Assembly (NCBI GenBank): GCA_964640175.1
Contig: CAZXFW010000001.1
Span: 310,001 to 374,000, forward strand
From: JACKDX01 sp964640175
GTDB taxonomy: Bacteria > Myxococcota_A > Polyangia > Polyangiales > GCA-016699535
Length of the DNA: 64,000 nt
Reading direction: 5' to 3'
Notes under the pieces: generated by a model
Told to the model about the DNA's origin: nothing
What the model saw: only the letters and a program-made list of their open reading frames with translations
Database searches by the model: none
In this document: piece after piece, positions 9,031 through 17,694 of the stretch
Position numbering within the stretch: position 1 is the stretch's first letter
Layout of the letters: every line of letters begins with the position of its first letter
Position numbers and translations under genes: made by a program

Positions 9031-9903
9031 ATGAAAAAATGTAACATTCTGAAATTATTCACAATTTTGTGTGGCTTTTGGATGCTGAGCCTAGGCCATG
9101 CCCAAGCCGATGAGGCGGAGGCACATTACCGACTTGCCCTACAGCACAAGCGCCAAGGAAATATGGACGCGGCTTTAAAGGAAGCCAATGCGGCGGTGGA
9201 GGGGCGTAAGGATTTTGCGGCAGCCCACCTCACGCGTGCGCATATCTTACGTCGGATGGACAAATTTGAAAAAGCCCTCAGCGATTACGAGCGAGTGATT
9301 AAGCTACAACCTGCTAGCGCAGAAGGCTACGCGGGTGCTGGAGCGGTTCTTGTGCGCCTTGAGCGCTACGACGAAGCCACCCCACGGCTTAGAAAGGCTA
9401 TGGAACTCGACCCCAAAGATGTTGCCAGTGCTTCCAATTTGGGGGCGGCATTACGACAACAAGGGCACATCGACGAGGCCATTGAAGTGTATCGGAAGGC
9501 TTCAAAACAAGCCCCCAACGATGCCGATCTTATGAACAATCTTGGTGTGGCTTTACGTAATCAACGCAAATACAAAGAAGCCACAGAAGCTCTTGAAAAA
9601 GCTGTGAATTTACGGCCGCAGGATGCGAGTTTTCAACTCAATCTGGCAATTACGCTGCGTAGTGCAGAGCAGTACAAGAAAGCCATTCGGCATTATGTGC
9701 GCGCATTGGAACTTGGGATAGATCGTCCAAGTGCCGTGTTCGACCTGGGCGTATGCTACGAACGCTCTGGAAACAAAGCGAAAGCCATTGAGACTTACGA
9801 GCGCTTTGCCAAGATGGTGCGCAAAACTGACCCTGAGGCGGCCAAGGAAGCCGAGAATCGGGCCAAAGGTTTACAAGGTGGCTCTGCCGCTGGCGGCGTC
9901 TAA
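9031..9903 (+). CDS. Secreted tetratricopeptide repeat protein
   Basis: This 290-residue exported protein has an N-terminal signal peptide (MKKCN, hydrophobic core, cleavage after GHAQA near residue 26) and about seven TPR units filling the rest. Repeated patterns such as SASNLGAALRQQGHIDEAI and LMNNLGVALRNQ are plain. The ATG at 9031 was chosen over an in-frame upstream start at 8983 because it begins the signal peptide and follows a purine-rich CGGAGAA. It probably acts as a periplasmic scaffold; no enzymatic motif is present. Confidence 0.8.
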   Translation: MKKCNILKLFTILCGFWMLSLGHAQADEAEAHYRLALQHKRQGNMDAALKEANAAVEGRKDFAAAHLTRAHILRRMDKFEKALSDYERVIKLQPASAEGYAGAGAVLVRLERYDEATPRLRKAMELDPKDVASASNLGAALRQQGHIDEAIEVYRKASKQAPNDADLMNNLGVALRNQRKYKEATEALEKAVNLRPQDASFQLNLAITLRSAEQYKKAIRHYVRALELGIDRPSAVFDLGVCYERSGNKAKAIETYERFAKMVRKTDPEAAKEAENRAKGLQGGSAAGGV

Positions 9904-9914
9904 CCAGGATGTTT

Positions 9915-10460
9915 CTAGGTGGGGCTATGGATGACACGGTCGCGAGTAATCGTCGTATTGCTCGTGGCCGGGTGGGACGTTTCTTTGGATCCGTAGACTT
10001 CAACGCTGAGCCGGTAGGCGCGTGTGCTGGTGTTACCTTGGTAGTTAAGTACGGCGATGCGGTAAGTTCCCGGGCTTAGAAATCCCGTTTCAATGTATTC
10101 TCCGCGGTTATCCAGGGTGCGTGAAAAGTAAAGCTCTCGACCGTGGTCTGTGAGGAGAAACAGGTCGTAATCTTGGCCTTTAGAGATGTCGTTTAGAGCA
10201 ATACGGACCACAGCAGGTGCCGTAATGGTAAGCGGATAGGTATGTTGTGTTTCGCCTCCCACAAATCCACCACGCTTGTCTTGCTTCCAAGCTGTGTGGT
10301 TGTTGGTGCTGGCAGGTGCTGTCAGCACCATACCCTTAGGCGATTTTAGGCTATGAACAGCGTTGCTTGTGCCATTGACACACCCTGTCCACATGACGGC
10401 ACAGCCCACAAGCCATACAGCGCTTGTTGCTTTTCGGGAGGACGCCCTGGCCATGTTCAT
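9915..10460 (-). CDS. Probable lipoprotein with a pre-peptidase C-terminal-like beta domain
   Basis: This is a 181-residue exported protein. The start at 10460 gives a short basic N-terminus and a hydrophobic stretch containing two possible lipid-attachment cysteines (LVGC and WTGC), so it is probably a lipoprotein. An open frame extends upstream to 10613 but would bury the signal peptide. The C-terminal 90 residues resemble PPC (bacterial pre-peptidase C-terminal) domains, with the pattern YDLFLLTDHGRELYFSR, then GEYIETGFLSPGTYRIAV. Function is unknown. It is convergent with the TPR gene at 9903 and divergent from rel. Confidence 0.6.
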   Translation of the reverse strand: MNMARASSRKATSAVWLVGCAVMWTGCVNGTSNAVHSLKSPKGMVLTAPASTNNHTAWKQDKRGGFVGGETQHTYPLTITAPAVVRIALNDISKGQDYDLFLLTDHGRELYFSRTLDNRGEYIETGFLSPGTYRIAVLNYQGNTSTRAYRLSVEVYGSKETSHPATSNTTITRDRVIHSPT

Positions 10461-10580
10461 GCCCACAATGCCGAATTCTAGTGCAAGTGCTGTGCCATGG
10501 CAGGTTTTTATAGAATATATTGAAATTATTATGATTTTTAGGGTGCAATCGTTACCACGCATATGTCCGAGATGTGGTGT

Positions 10581-10604
10581 AATGACCCCACATGTGGGGT
10601 CATT
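10581..10604. promoter_or_regulatory. Perfect 24-bp palindrome in the rel / lipoprotein divergent region
   Basis: Twelve bases, AATGACCCCACA, are followed directly by their exact reverse complement. The site has no loop, is not followed by a T-run, and lies between two divergent genes, 16 bp upstream of a plausible rel -35 box. That position suits an operator for a dimeric regulator better than a terminator. The binding protein is unknown. Confidence 0.5.
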
Positions 10605-10619
10605 ATGCCCCATGGTTCG

Positions 10620-10648
10620 TTGATTGAGGCGTTCCGTGGCGGGATATT
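10620..10648 (+). promoter_or_regulatory. Candidate sigma-70-type promoter of rel
   Basis: TTGATT (10620-10625) and GATATT (10643-10648) are separated by exactly 17 bp. Each matches four of six consensus positions. The pair lies about 60 bp upstream of the rel start codon and just downstream of the 24-bp palindrome. The call rests on pattern alone. Confidence 0.35.
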
Positions 10649-10706
10649 GCTTCGACTCTTCCGGTACGACACACTGTTAAGTGTGGAGGTTACGTAACCG
10701 ACTGCA

Positions 10707-12860
10707 ATGGTGCCTCTTAATGATCTTATCGACCGAGTATCGAGTTACCACCCGGATGCTGATACCAAGCTAATCAGCAAGGCATACGCTTATTCGTTGC
10801 AAATGCACGAAGGGCAACTGCGCAAATCGGGCGATCCTTATTTCATTCATCCAAGCCAGGTGGCGCATATCATTGCCGAGATGAAGTTGGATACGGCCAG
10901 TGTGTGTGCAGCGCTGCTTCACGACGTCGTTGAAGATACAGAGGTAACCGAGGCAGAGCTGACAAAGCTTTTTGGTTCGGAAGTCAGTTTCTTGGTGGAC
11001 GGGGTCACCAAGCTTGGCCGGATCAACTTCAGCTCGAAAGAGGACCAGCAGGCGGAAAGTTTTCGTAAAATGCTGTTGGCGATGGCCCGAGATATTCGGG
11101 TGCTGTTAGTCAAGCTTGCCGATCGCTTGGACAACATGCGTACGTTAGAGCATATGAAAGTCGACTCTCAGGAACGCATCGCCAAGGAGACCTTGGACAT
11201 TTATGCGCCACTTGCAGGACGACTTGGAATCCACTGGCTTAAAAGTGAACTGGAGACGCTAGCATTTAAGTATCTTCATCCAGATGCCTATGCTGATTTG
11301 CATCGTCGATCGAAACGTGTCGCAGTAGATCGCAACGCGTTTGTCCAAGATGTGACACGTCGTGTTGAGAGAATGTTGGTTGAGCGCGGTTTTTCAGTGG
11401 AGGTCTCAGGAAGGATTAAGCATCCGTATTCGATCTATCGAAAGATGAAGCGTTCGGGGTGTGAATTTGAGCAAGTCCATGACTTTGCGGCATTTCGTGT
11501 GATCACAGAAACAGTAGCAGACTGTTATGCAGCGCTAGGTGTGGTTCATTCTCAGTGGACGCCTGTGCCTGGACGTTTCAAAGACTACATCGCGTTACCA
11601 AAGCCTAACATGTACCAGTCATTGCATACGGCAGTGCTCGGGCCTGGCCATCGCCGTATCGAGGTTCAAATACGTACCAGGGAAATGCATCAGATTGCGG
11701 AAATGGGTATTGCGGCCCATTGGAAATACAAGGATGGCGTTACCGGTATTGATGAACGTGATATCGAGAAATTCACGTGGTTACGTCAGCTGATGGAAGT
11801 TCAGAAAGACGTTAAAGATCCAGCAGAATTCCTTGAAAGCGTACGTGTGGATCTATTTCATGATGAGGTATTCGTTTTTACGCCCAAAGGCGATGTGAAA
11901 GTGTTTCCTCGAGGATCGACGCCTTTGGATTTTGCGTATGCTATCCACTCTGACATTGGTGAGCATTGTACGGGGGCCAGGGTCAACGATGCCTTGGTGC
12001 CTTTGCGTTACCAGTTACATAACGGCGATACTGTTGAGATTGTGACGTCAACCAATCAACATCCGAGCAAAGATTGGCTAGAGTTTGTTGCAACAGGGCG
12101 TGCACGATCACGCATTCGGACCTATCTACGAGCCGCTGAACGTAAACAGAGCATTGCGTTGGGTTGTGAGCTTTTGGAACGCGCCATGCGGCGTAAACAG
12201 ATGTCGTTTGCTCGCCTTATGAAGTCCAATGAAATTGATAAGGTTGTAGAGGCCTTCAACACATCCACACGTGATGAGTTATTTTCTTTGGTAGGTTATG
12301 GGAAGATCTCGGTAGGGCAAGTCATTGAGGTGCTTCACCCCAAAGACAAGGCCGCTCCTCCAGAAAGCTTGCGACCGACGCCGCTTGAGCGCGTTGTCGA
12401 TCATGCCAGAAGTCGAACACGAGAAAGTGATGGAATTCAAATTGGCGGCGTTGAAGATGTTCTGGTTCGGTATGCGCGGTGCTGTGGCCCTGTGCCTGGA
12501 GATCCTGTGATTGGATGGATTACTCGAGGTAGAGGGGTGACTGTACATCGCAGAGAATGCCAAAAAGTTATGAGTTCGGATCCAGAGCGACGGGTTGAAG
12601 TGACGTGGGCCTCCAAGGGCCCACCCGTACGCCCGGCAAGCATTCGTATTATTTGTTCGGATAGGCCAGGCATTCTCAAGGATGTCAGCAACGTGTTCTC
12701 AGAGTCGGGATTGAACATCAGTCAGGCGAATTGTCGGACTTCCCGTGATGGCAGGGCGGTCAATGTGTTTCGTTTTGGTGTCGATGATGTTTCGAAGCTA
12801 CGAACACTAATCCGTAGTATTATGCGAATCCCTGGCATTCAGGACGTACAACGCCTATAA
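10707..12860 (+). CDS. rel: Bifunctional (p)ppGpp synthetase/hydrolase, Rel/SpoT family
   Basis: This enzyme makes and degrades the alarmone (p)ppGpp and drives the stringent response. Its 717 residues show the full long-RSH layout. The HD hydrolase domain has HDVVED at 72-77. The synthetase domain has RFKDY near 290 and EVQIRT near 320. A TGS domain spans about 390-450, and a C-terminal ACT domain begins with PASIRIICSDRPGIL. The RFKD motif is the RxKD version found in bifunctional enzymes, and the hydrolase residues are intact, so both activities are expected. The best Shine-Dalgarno (GGAGGT) is about 16 bp from the ATG, farther than usual, with a small palindrome between. Confidence 0.95.
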   Translation: MVPLNDLIDRVSSYHPDADTKLISKAYAYSLQMHEGQLRKSGDPYFIHPSQVAHIIAEMKLDTASVCAALLHDVVEDTEVTEAELTKLFGSEVSFLVDGVTKLGRINFSSKEDQQAESFRKMLLAMARDIRVLLVKLADRLDNMRTLEHMKVDSQERIAKETLDIYAPLAGRLGIHWLKSELETLAFKYLHPDAYADLHRRSKRVAVDRNAFVQDVTRRVERMLVERGFSVEVSGRIKHPYSIYRKMKRSGCEFEQVHDFAAFRVITETVADCYAALGVVHSQWTPVPGRFKDYIALPKPNMYQSLHTAVLGPGHRRIEVQIRTREMHQIAEMGIAAHWKYKDGVTGIDERDIEKFTWLRQLMEVQKDVKDPAEFLESVRVDLFHDEVFVFTPKGDVKVFPRGSTPLDFAYAIHSDIGEHCTGARVNDALVPLRYQLHNGDTVEIVTSTNQHPSKDWLEFVATGRARSRIRTYLRAAERKQSIALGCELLERAMRRKQMSFARLMKSNEIDKVVEAFNTSTRDELFSLVGYGKISVGQVIEVLHPKDKAAPPESLRPTPLERVVDHARSRTRESDGIQIGGVEDVLVRYARCCGPVPGDPVIGWITRGRGVTVHRRECQKVMSSDPERRVEVTWASKGPPVRPASIRIICSDRPGILKDVSNVFSESGLNISQANCRTSRDGRAVNVFRFGVDDVSKLRTLIRSIMRIPGIQDVQRL

Positions 12861-12867
12861 ACGGCGC

Positions 12868-13593
12868 ATGACGTTGCCTCAAGTGAGGAACCACATGGTC
12901 CATCCAGTGGGTCAATTTGTGTTACCTGCTGCGGCGAAGGATGTTATCAGTGCGCTTGTTCCATTGTTAAGTGAACAACGGTTAAAGCGTATTGAACACG
13001 TTGTTGCTGGACGGCTTCGATCTGTCATCGCCGTACTGGAGGAAGTGTACGATCCTCATAATGCCTCCGCTGTGCTGAGGACAGCGGAAGCGTTTGGTAC
13101 GCAGGAAGTGCACTTCATTGAACACGAGCCGCGATTTTCCGCCGCAAGTCGTGTGACCCAAGGAACCGATCGATGGCTTGATATCGTTCATCATGGTTCG
13201 AGTCAGGAATGCGTCCATCATCTACACGAGAGGGGCTATGTAATTTTTGTTGCCGACGGAAATGCGACCGATGCCATCTCGTTAAGAGAAATTGCGTCTC
13301 GTGACAAGGTGGCTGTGGTGTTTGGCAACGAGCATAGTGGTGTAAGCCAAGAGGTGCGTGCGCTTGTCGATGGAGAAGTAGCAATTCCTATGGGAGGATT
13401 TGTAGAGAGCTTAAATTTATCTGTAGCCGCGGCTGTAGTATTGCATGCATTGACTCAAGATCGTTCAGGCGATCTTAGCGACGAGGACATGCAGCAGCTA
13501 AAAGCTCGGTTTATGTGTTTGTCTGTCATCAATGCCGAAATTATTGTTATGGATTATCTAAGGCGCCGCATGGCACTAAACAAAACGGCGTAA
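12868..13593 (+). CDS. TrmH/SpoU-family RNA 2'-O-ribose methyltransferase
   Basis: This S-adenosylmethionine-dependent SPOUT methyltransferase has 241 residues. The C-terminal SPOUT knot signatures are present: VVFGNEHSGVS near residue 151, then IPMGG and ESLNLSVAAAV near 175-190. The N-terminal pattern YDPHNASAVLRTAEAFG resembles TrmH, which methylates G18 of tRNA, and the C-terminal extension fits the long TrmH form. It lies 7 bp after rel, and spoU-type genes commonly follow rel/spoT. The specific RNA target is inferred, not proven. Confidence 0.85.
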   Translation: MTLPQVRNHMVHPVGQFVLPAAAKDVISALVPLLSEQRLKRIEHVVAGRLRSVIAVLEEVYDPHNASAVLRTAEAFGTQEVHFIEHEPRFSAASRVTQGTDRWLDIVHHGSSQECVHHLHERGYVIFVADGNATDAISLREIASRDKVAVVFGNEHSGVSQEVRALVDGEVAIPMGGFVESLNLSVAAAVVLHALTQDRSGDLSDEDMQQLKARFMCLSVINAEIIVMDYLRRRMALNKTA

Positions 13594-13595
13594 TT

Positions 13596-16007
13596 ATGGC
13601 TTCTCATCCACAACGGGTATCCTCAAAACGCCGTCCTAATGTCTATCGACGTAACACAATGTCATGGGGCACATGGCTATGGCGGTTCATGGTGTCATTG
13701 GGTGGATTATTCCTAGCCTTTGTGGTGGGTGTGGGAGTGGTGTTTTGGTATTACGCTCGGGAATTACCAACGATACAATCGCTGCGAAATTTTACGCCGA
13801 CACAAGTGACGCAGGTCTATGATCGTCACGGAAAATTAATTGGAGAGTTGTTTGATGAGCGTAGAACTGTGGTTTCGATGTCTCGAGTGCCACGGGTCGT
13901 GGTGTTGGCAGTGCTTGCGGCTGAGGATGCGGATTTCTATAGGCACGAAGGCTTAGACTATCCAGGTATCGTGCGCGCGCTTTATCACGATGTTGTGAGT
14001 GGTAAGCCACGGCAGGGAGCAAGCACGATAACCCAGCAAGTCGTGAAAAATTTATTGCTTAGCCATGAGCGTACGCTTGAGCGTAAAATTAAGGAGTTGA
14101 TTTTAACACGTCGTTTAGAGCAGGAGATGAGCAAAGACGAAATCCTGCATCTTTACATTAATAATATTTATTTCGGTCATGGACGGTATGGAATCCAGGA
14201 AGCATCCCGTTATTATTTTAATAAAGATGTTAGCAAACTAAGTTTAGCGGAAGCTGCATTAGTCGCAGGAATACCTCAGGCGCCTGCGAGACTTTCACCG
14301 CGTACGCATCCTGACGCTGCCAAGCGTCGACAGCAATTTGTGTTAAACCAGCTGGAACTTAAGCGAGAGACGTATTGGCCTGACTTGCCTCTTAACGAGA
14401 TTGAAGCTGCACGGAAGCAACCAATTAAGCTCACTGTTTCTGACGTTGCCAAAGATAAAGCTCCTGAGCTGATGCAGCAGGTTCGGCAAGAACTTGTGCA
14501 GATGTGGGGAGAAGAAAGAACGCGCAAGGGTGGATTTAAAGTTACGACAACGTTGGACATTGAAATTCAAGCTCGTGTGCGATCAGAGTTGCGTGCTGCA
14601 CTGCGTGCCTATGATCAACGTCATGGACTAAGGCCGCCTTATAAACCGCGACGCTTCGTACATGTCCAAACGGGTAACAATTCACTTAAGGTGAATCAAA
14701 GTTATATCGCCAGTGTGGTTGATACGGATGATACCAATGGACTTGTGTTTCTGGACATTCAGGGAAAGCCAGCTGTGCTCGATCTGGATTTTGAGGCACG
14801 CTATAATCCAAAGCAACTCATACCCAGTCGCTTTGCAGCAAAGGGCGCGCAGCTCGCTGTTGCCGTAACCGCGTTAAGCTCTGAAGGCACTTCAGAATCA
14901 CAGAACGCAGAAAAACGTGCCATGGCTGTGGAAGCTCCAGCACAGGTGCGACTAGCCCTAGGTCCACAAGGTGCTGTTGTAGTGATGCAGCCAGAGACAC
15001 GCGAGGTATTGGCACTTGTGGGAGGATATCAAGATGTGCCTGGCTTTGATCGGGCGACACAGGCGATTCGTCAACCTGGAAGTACGTTTAAACCGATTGT
15101 GTATGCATACGCAATCAAGTCGCATAATTTTACGCCAGCGACTCTTATGCTGGATGCTCCGGAGGTGTTTGATCAATACCAACCGCAGAATTTCGAAACA
15201 TGGCATTTCGAAGGGGCAGTCCGGTTACGTTATGCTCTGGCAAAATCGATCAATCTGGTTGCGATCCGACTGATCGAGCAGCTTGGCCCAGAAAATGTGG
15301 TGCAGTTTGCAACATCGTTGGGGATAAGCTCACCGTTAGAAGCAACCATGCCCTTGGCATTAGGTGCAAGTGGTGTCATGCCCATAGAGTTAGTGAATGC
15401 CTATGCAACGTTTGCAGCAGCAGGGGTCTGGGTTCCTCCGCGATTTATTACTAAAATTGTCGATGCCGAAGGCAAGGATGTTCCTTTGCGTGTATCAGCG
15501 TCTCGTCAGGTTTTGACTCCAGCGGAGGCTTACGTCATGACGAGCATGCTAACCAGTGTGGTACAGCATGGTACGGCAAGTGCAGCACAAACTTTGAATA
15601 AGTGGATTGCAGGTAAGACAGGGACAAGTAACCGAGCGCGCGATGCGTGGTTTATTGGATATACACCGGACAGTTTGGCGGGGGTGTGGATTGGGTATGA
15701 CGATAACCGTTCGCTCGGCAAAGGTGAAAGCGGCGGCAGTACAGCCTTGCCAATTTGGATGAATGTCATCAAAGCAGTGGAACAAGAAAAAATCGGTAGA
15801 GCTTTTGCAATGCCGCCAGGGGTGGAGCGCGTATTGATCGATCCTGAAAGTGGCAAACTTGCTTTTGAAGGCATGCCAGGTGCCATCGAAGAGGTGTTTG
15901 TGGAGGGCACCGTGCCTACGGAAGTGGCGCTTGAGCCGGGTGTGGCTGACCCTAAGACGTTTTTAATGGAGCAGTCTGGCGAGGCAGCAGAGAAAAAAGA
16001 ACAATAA
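13596..16007 (+). CDS. Penicillin-binding protein 1A, bifunctional transglycosylase/transpeptidase
   Basis: This class A PBP polymerises and cross-links peptidoglycan at the inner membrane. From the ATG at 13596, two bases after the TrmH stop, it has 803 residues. An N-terminal anchor lies at about residues 25-50. The GT51 glycosyltransferase has EDADFY near 110, GASTITQQ and the KIKELILTRRLE region. The penicillin-binding domain has its three motifs: S496-TFK, SIN (S551) and KTG (K674). An in-frame start at 13515 would overlap the previous gene and add a non-family N-terminus. The length and an inserted OB-like segment (about 320-430) fit PBP1A. Confidence 0.93.
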   Translation: MASHPQRVSSKRRPNVYRRNTMSWGTWLWRFMVSLGGLFLAFVVGVGVVFWYYARELPTIQSLRNFTPTQVTQVYDRHGKLIGELFDERRTVVSMSRVPRVVVLAVLAAEDADFYRHEGLDYPGIVRALYHDVVSGKPRQGASTITQQVVKNLLLSHERTLERKIKELILTRRLEQEMSKDEILHLYINNIYFGHGRYGIQEASRYYFNKDVSKLSLAEAALVAGIPQAPARLSPRTHPDAAKRRQQFVLNQLELKRETYWPDLPLNEIEAARKQPIKLTVSDVAKDKAPELMQQVRQELVQMWGEERTRKGGFKVTTTLDIEIQARVRSELRAALRAYDQRHGLRPPYKPRRFVHVQTGNNSLKVNQSYIASVVDTDDTNGLVFLDIQGKPAVLDLDFEARYNPKQLIPSRFAAKGAQLAVAVTALSSEGTSESQNAEKRAMAVEAPAQVRLALGPQGAVVVMQPETREVLALVGGYQDVPGFDRATQAIRQPGSTFKPIVYAYAIKSHNFTPATLMLDAPEVFDQYQPQNFETWHFEGAVRLRYALAKSINLVAIRLIEQLGPENVVQFATSLGISSPLEATMPLALGASGVMPIELVNAYATFAAAGVWVPPRFITKIVDAEGKDVPLRVSASRQVLTPAEAYVMTSMLTSVVQHGTASAAQTLNKWIAGKTGTSNRARDAWFIGYTPDSLAGVWIGYDDNRSLGKGESGGSTALPIWMNVIKAVEQEKIGRAFAMPPGVERVLIDPESGKLAFEGMPGAIEEVFVEGTVPTEVALEPGVADPKTFLMEQSGEAAEKKEQ

Positions 16008-16075
16008 AAACAATATGTTATAATGTGTTTGTCCATAGCTTGGCGCCTTCTGTAGGGATTCGTTACAATTGCACG

Positions 16076-16744
16076 ATGCAAAGGTTTGTGATTGCGGCTC
16101 TTTGTCTTGGAGGCGGGTTGGCGATGCTGGTGTCGTCAGCGTCTGCAGATATTTACCGATATGTCGACCGCAATGGCGTGATTCACTTCACAAACATACG
16201 TTCTAAGGTGAAGGGTAAGTCTTTTCAACGTGTGATTTATCAACAGGGCACTCGTCGTGGGCGACGTGTGATCAGTGATTCTGGTGTACGCCCAGTTTCT
16301 GTATACGATCACTCTTCAGAACGGTTTGTGCGTTACGATGTGTTTATCAAGGAAGCTTCGCTCATTTATAACTTGCCAGAGACATTTATTCGGGCGGTTA
16401 TGACCGTGGAAAGTAATTTCCATGCAGAGGTAGTGTCCTATGTGGGAGCTATGGGCTTGATGCAATTGATGCCTGGAACAGCAACCCGTATGGGGGTATC
16501 CAATCCTTTTGAGCCGAGACAAAATATTCTTGGTGGAGCGCGCTATCTTCGCATGTTAGCGAATCAGTTTAATGGCGATATGGTTCTGACGTTGGCTGCG
16601 TACAATGCCGGCGAAAACGCAGTGATCAAATACGGTGGAGTCCCGCCCTATGATGAAACACGCCGATACGTTCGGCGTGTGCTTCAACACTATTACAATT
16701 TGCGTGCTAAGCAGAACACGCGTCCGCTGGTTGCTGTCCGTTAG
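16076..16744 (+). CDS. Lytic transglycosylase with N-terminal DUF4124-like domain
   Basis: This exported peptidoglycan-cleaving enzyme of the SLT/MltC-like family has 222 residues. A signal peptide ends near SSASA (residue about 22). A short DUF4124-type segment (DIYRYVDRNGVIHFTN) follows, then the SLT domain with catalytic Glu112 in VESNFHAE, GAMGLMQLMPGTA and AYNAGENAV. The ATG at 16076 was chosen because it begins the signal peptide. It lies 68 bp after pbp1A, and pairing a synthase with a lytic enzyme makes sense for wall growth. Confidence 0.9.
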   Translation: MQRFVIAALCLGGGLAMLVSSASADIYRYVDRNGVIHFTNIRSKVKGKSFQRVIYQQGTRRGRRVISDSGVRPVSVYDHSSERFVRYDVFIKEASLIYNLPETFIRAVMTVESNFHAEVVSYVGAMGLMQLMPGTATRMGVSNPFEPRQNILGGARYLRMLANQFNGDMVLTLAAYNAGENAVIKYGGVPPYDETRRYVRRVLQHYYNLRAKQNTRPLVAVR

Positions 16745-16824
16745 CACGGAAAAAGCTTTCTTCCATAGCCTAGAGCTATTCATGGGCTTGCCAGAAATGG
16801 TAAAAGCAAATACAGCAATCCTCC

Positions 16825-17685
16825 ATGAATCCTCAAGACTTGTTTGGCGCTCTCGAAGTTGTTTGGCCTGAAAACCGCGATATGCGGGGAGACATTCTTG
16901 CCACTTTAGCGCTGGTAGTGATGGTGTTGCTCATACGCATGCTGATAGGGCGCATTCTATTGCGTGTGGATAGTTTGCCGGAGGGCGATAAACTTCGTTG
17001 GTCTGTGCAATTACGGTGGAGTTCTTATTTAGCAATTATTATTGGATTGTTGATTATTTGGTCTGCTGAATTGCGACACATGGCCGTGACAGTCATGGCA
17101 CTTGCTGTTGCCATCGTCATTGCCACGAAAGAACTTTTGGTATGTGTGCTTGGCACGATTCTTCGTGTGAGTGCTGCAGCATTTTCAGTGGGAGACCGTG
17201 TTGAAATCGATGGAGTTCGAGGCGATGTGATCGATCATGGGCTTTTGGCTACGACCGTACTCGAAATTGGACCAGGGCTGCAGCGTACGGGTCGGGCTGT
17301 TACCATACCAAACAGCAAGTTATTAAATACTCCAGTAGTCAACGAAACATTTACGGATGCGTATGTGTTACATGTAATTACAATTCCTTTGCGGATCGAT
17401 TCCGATTGGCGACTGGTTGAGCAAAGTGCGTTAAATGTTGCGCGGCAGGTATGTGAGGAGTTCCTTTCAGAAGCTCGTAAATACATGTATACCAGTGCGC
17501 GTGTGCACGGATTGACGATGCCGTTTGTGGAGCCGCGTGTGGTAGTGCAATTGCCTGTCCCCGGGCAAATTCACCTGCTATTACGTGTGCCAACGCCGGC
17601 TCGGGAAAAAGGCCGCACAGAACAGCGTATTTTAAGGGCCTTGTTGGAACAGCACAAAGATGCGTTTGCAACAAAAGAACATTAG
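16825..17685 (+). CDS. MscS-family mechanosensitive channel protein
   Basis: This 286-residue membrane protein has three hydrophobic segments in its first 130 residues, followed by the MscS beta domain (FSVGDRVEIDGVRGDVIDHGL near residue 115) and PNSKLLNTPVVN, both conserved in small-conductance channels. Such proteins release solutes on hypo-osmotic shock. The pore-lining helix is less Gly/Ala-regular than in E. coli MscS, so conductance is not assured. Its stop lies 10 bp from the stop of the convergent GT-C gene. Confidence 0.85.
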   Translation: MNPQDLFGALEVVWPENRDMRGDILATLALVVMVLLIRMLIGRILLRVDSLPEGDKLRWSVQLRWSSYLAIIIGLLIIWSAELRHMAVTVMALAVAIVIATKELLVCVLGTILRVSAAAFSVGDRVEIDGVRGDVIDHGLLATTVLEIGPGLQRTGRAVTIPNSKLLNTPVVNETFTDAYVLHVITIPLRIDSDWRLVEQSALNVARQVCEEFLSEARKYMYTSARVHGLTMPFVEPRVVVQLPVPGQIHLLLRVPTPAREKGRTEQRILRALLEQHKDAFATKEH

Positions 17686-17694
17686 CCAACGTGT

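Noticed and set aside
10460..10613. N-terminal extension of the lipoprotein gene to an ATG at 10613
   Set aside because: It would run across the 24-bp palindrome and place about 50 residues before the signal peptide. The start at 10460 gives a normal exported protein.
15530..16081. Long minus-strand open frame (183 codons) opposite the end of the PBP1A gene
   Set aside because: It lies wholly antisense to a well-supported gene. Its translation is rich in Ser, Thr and Pro with no family motif or signal, as expected from a reversed coding strand.
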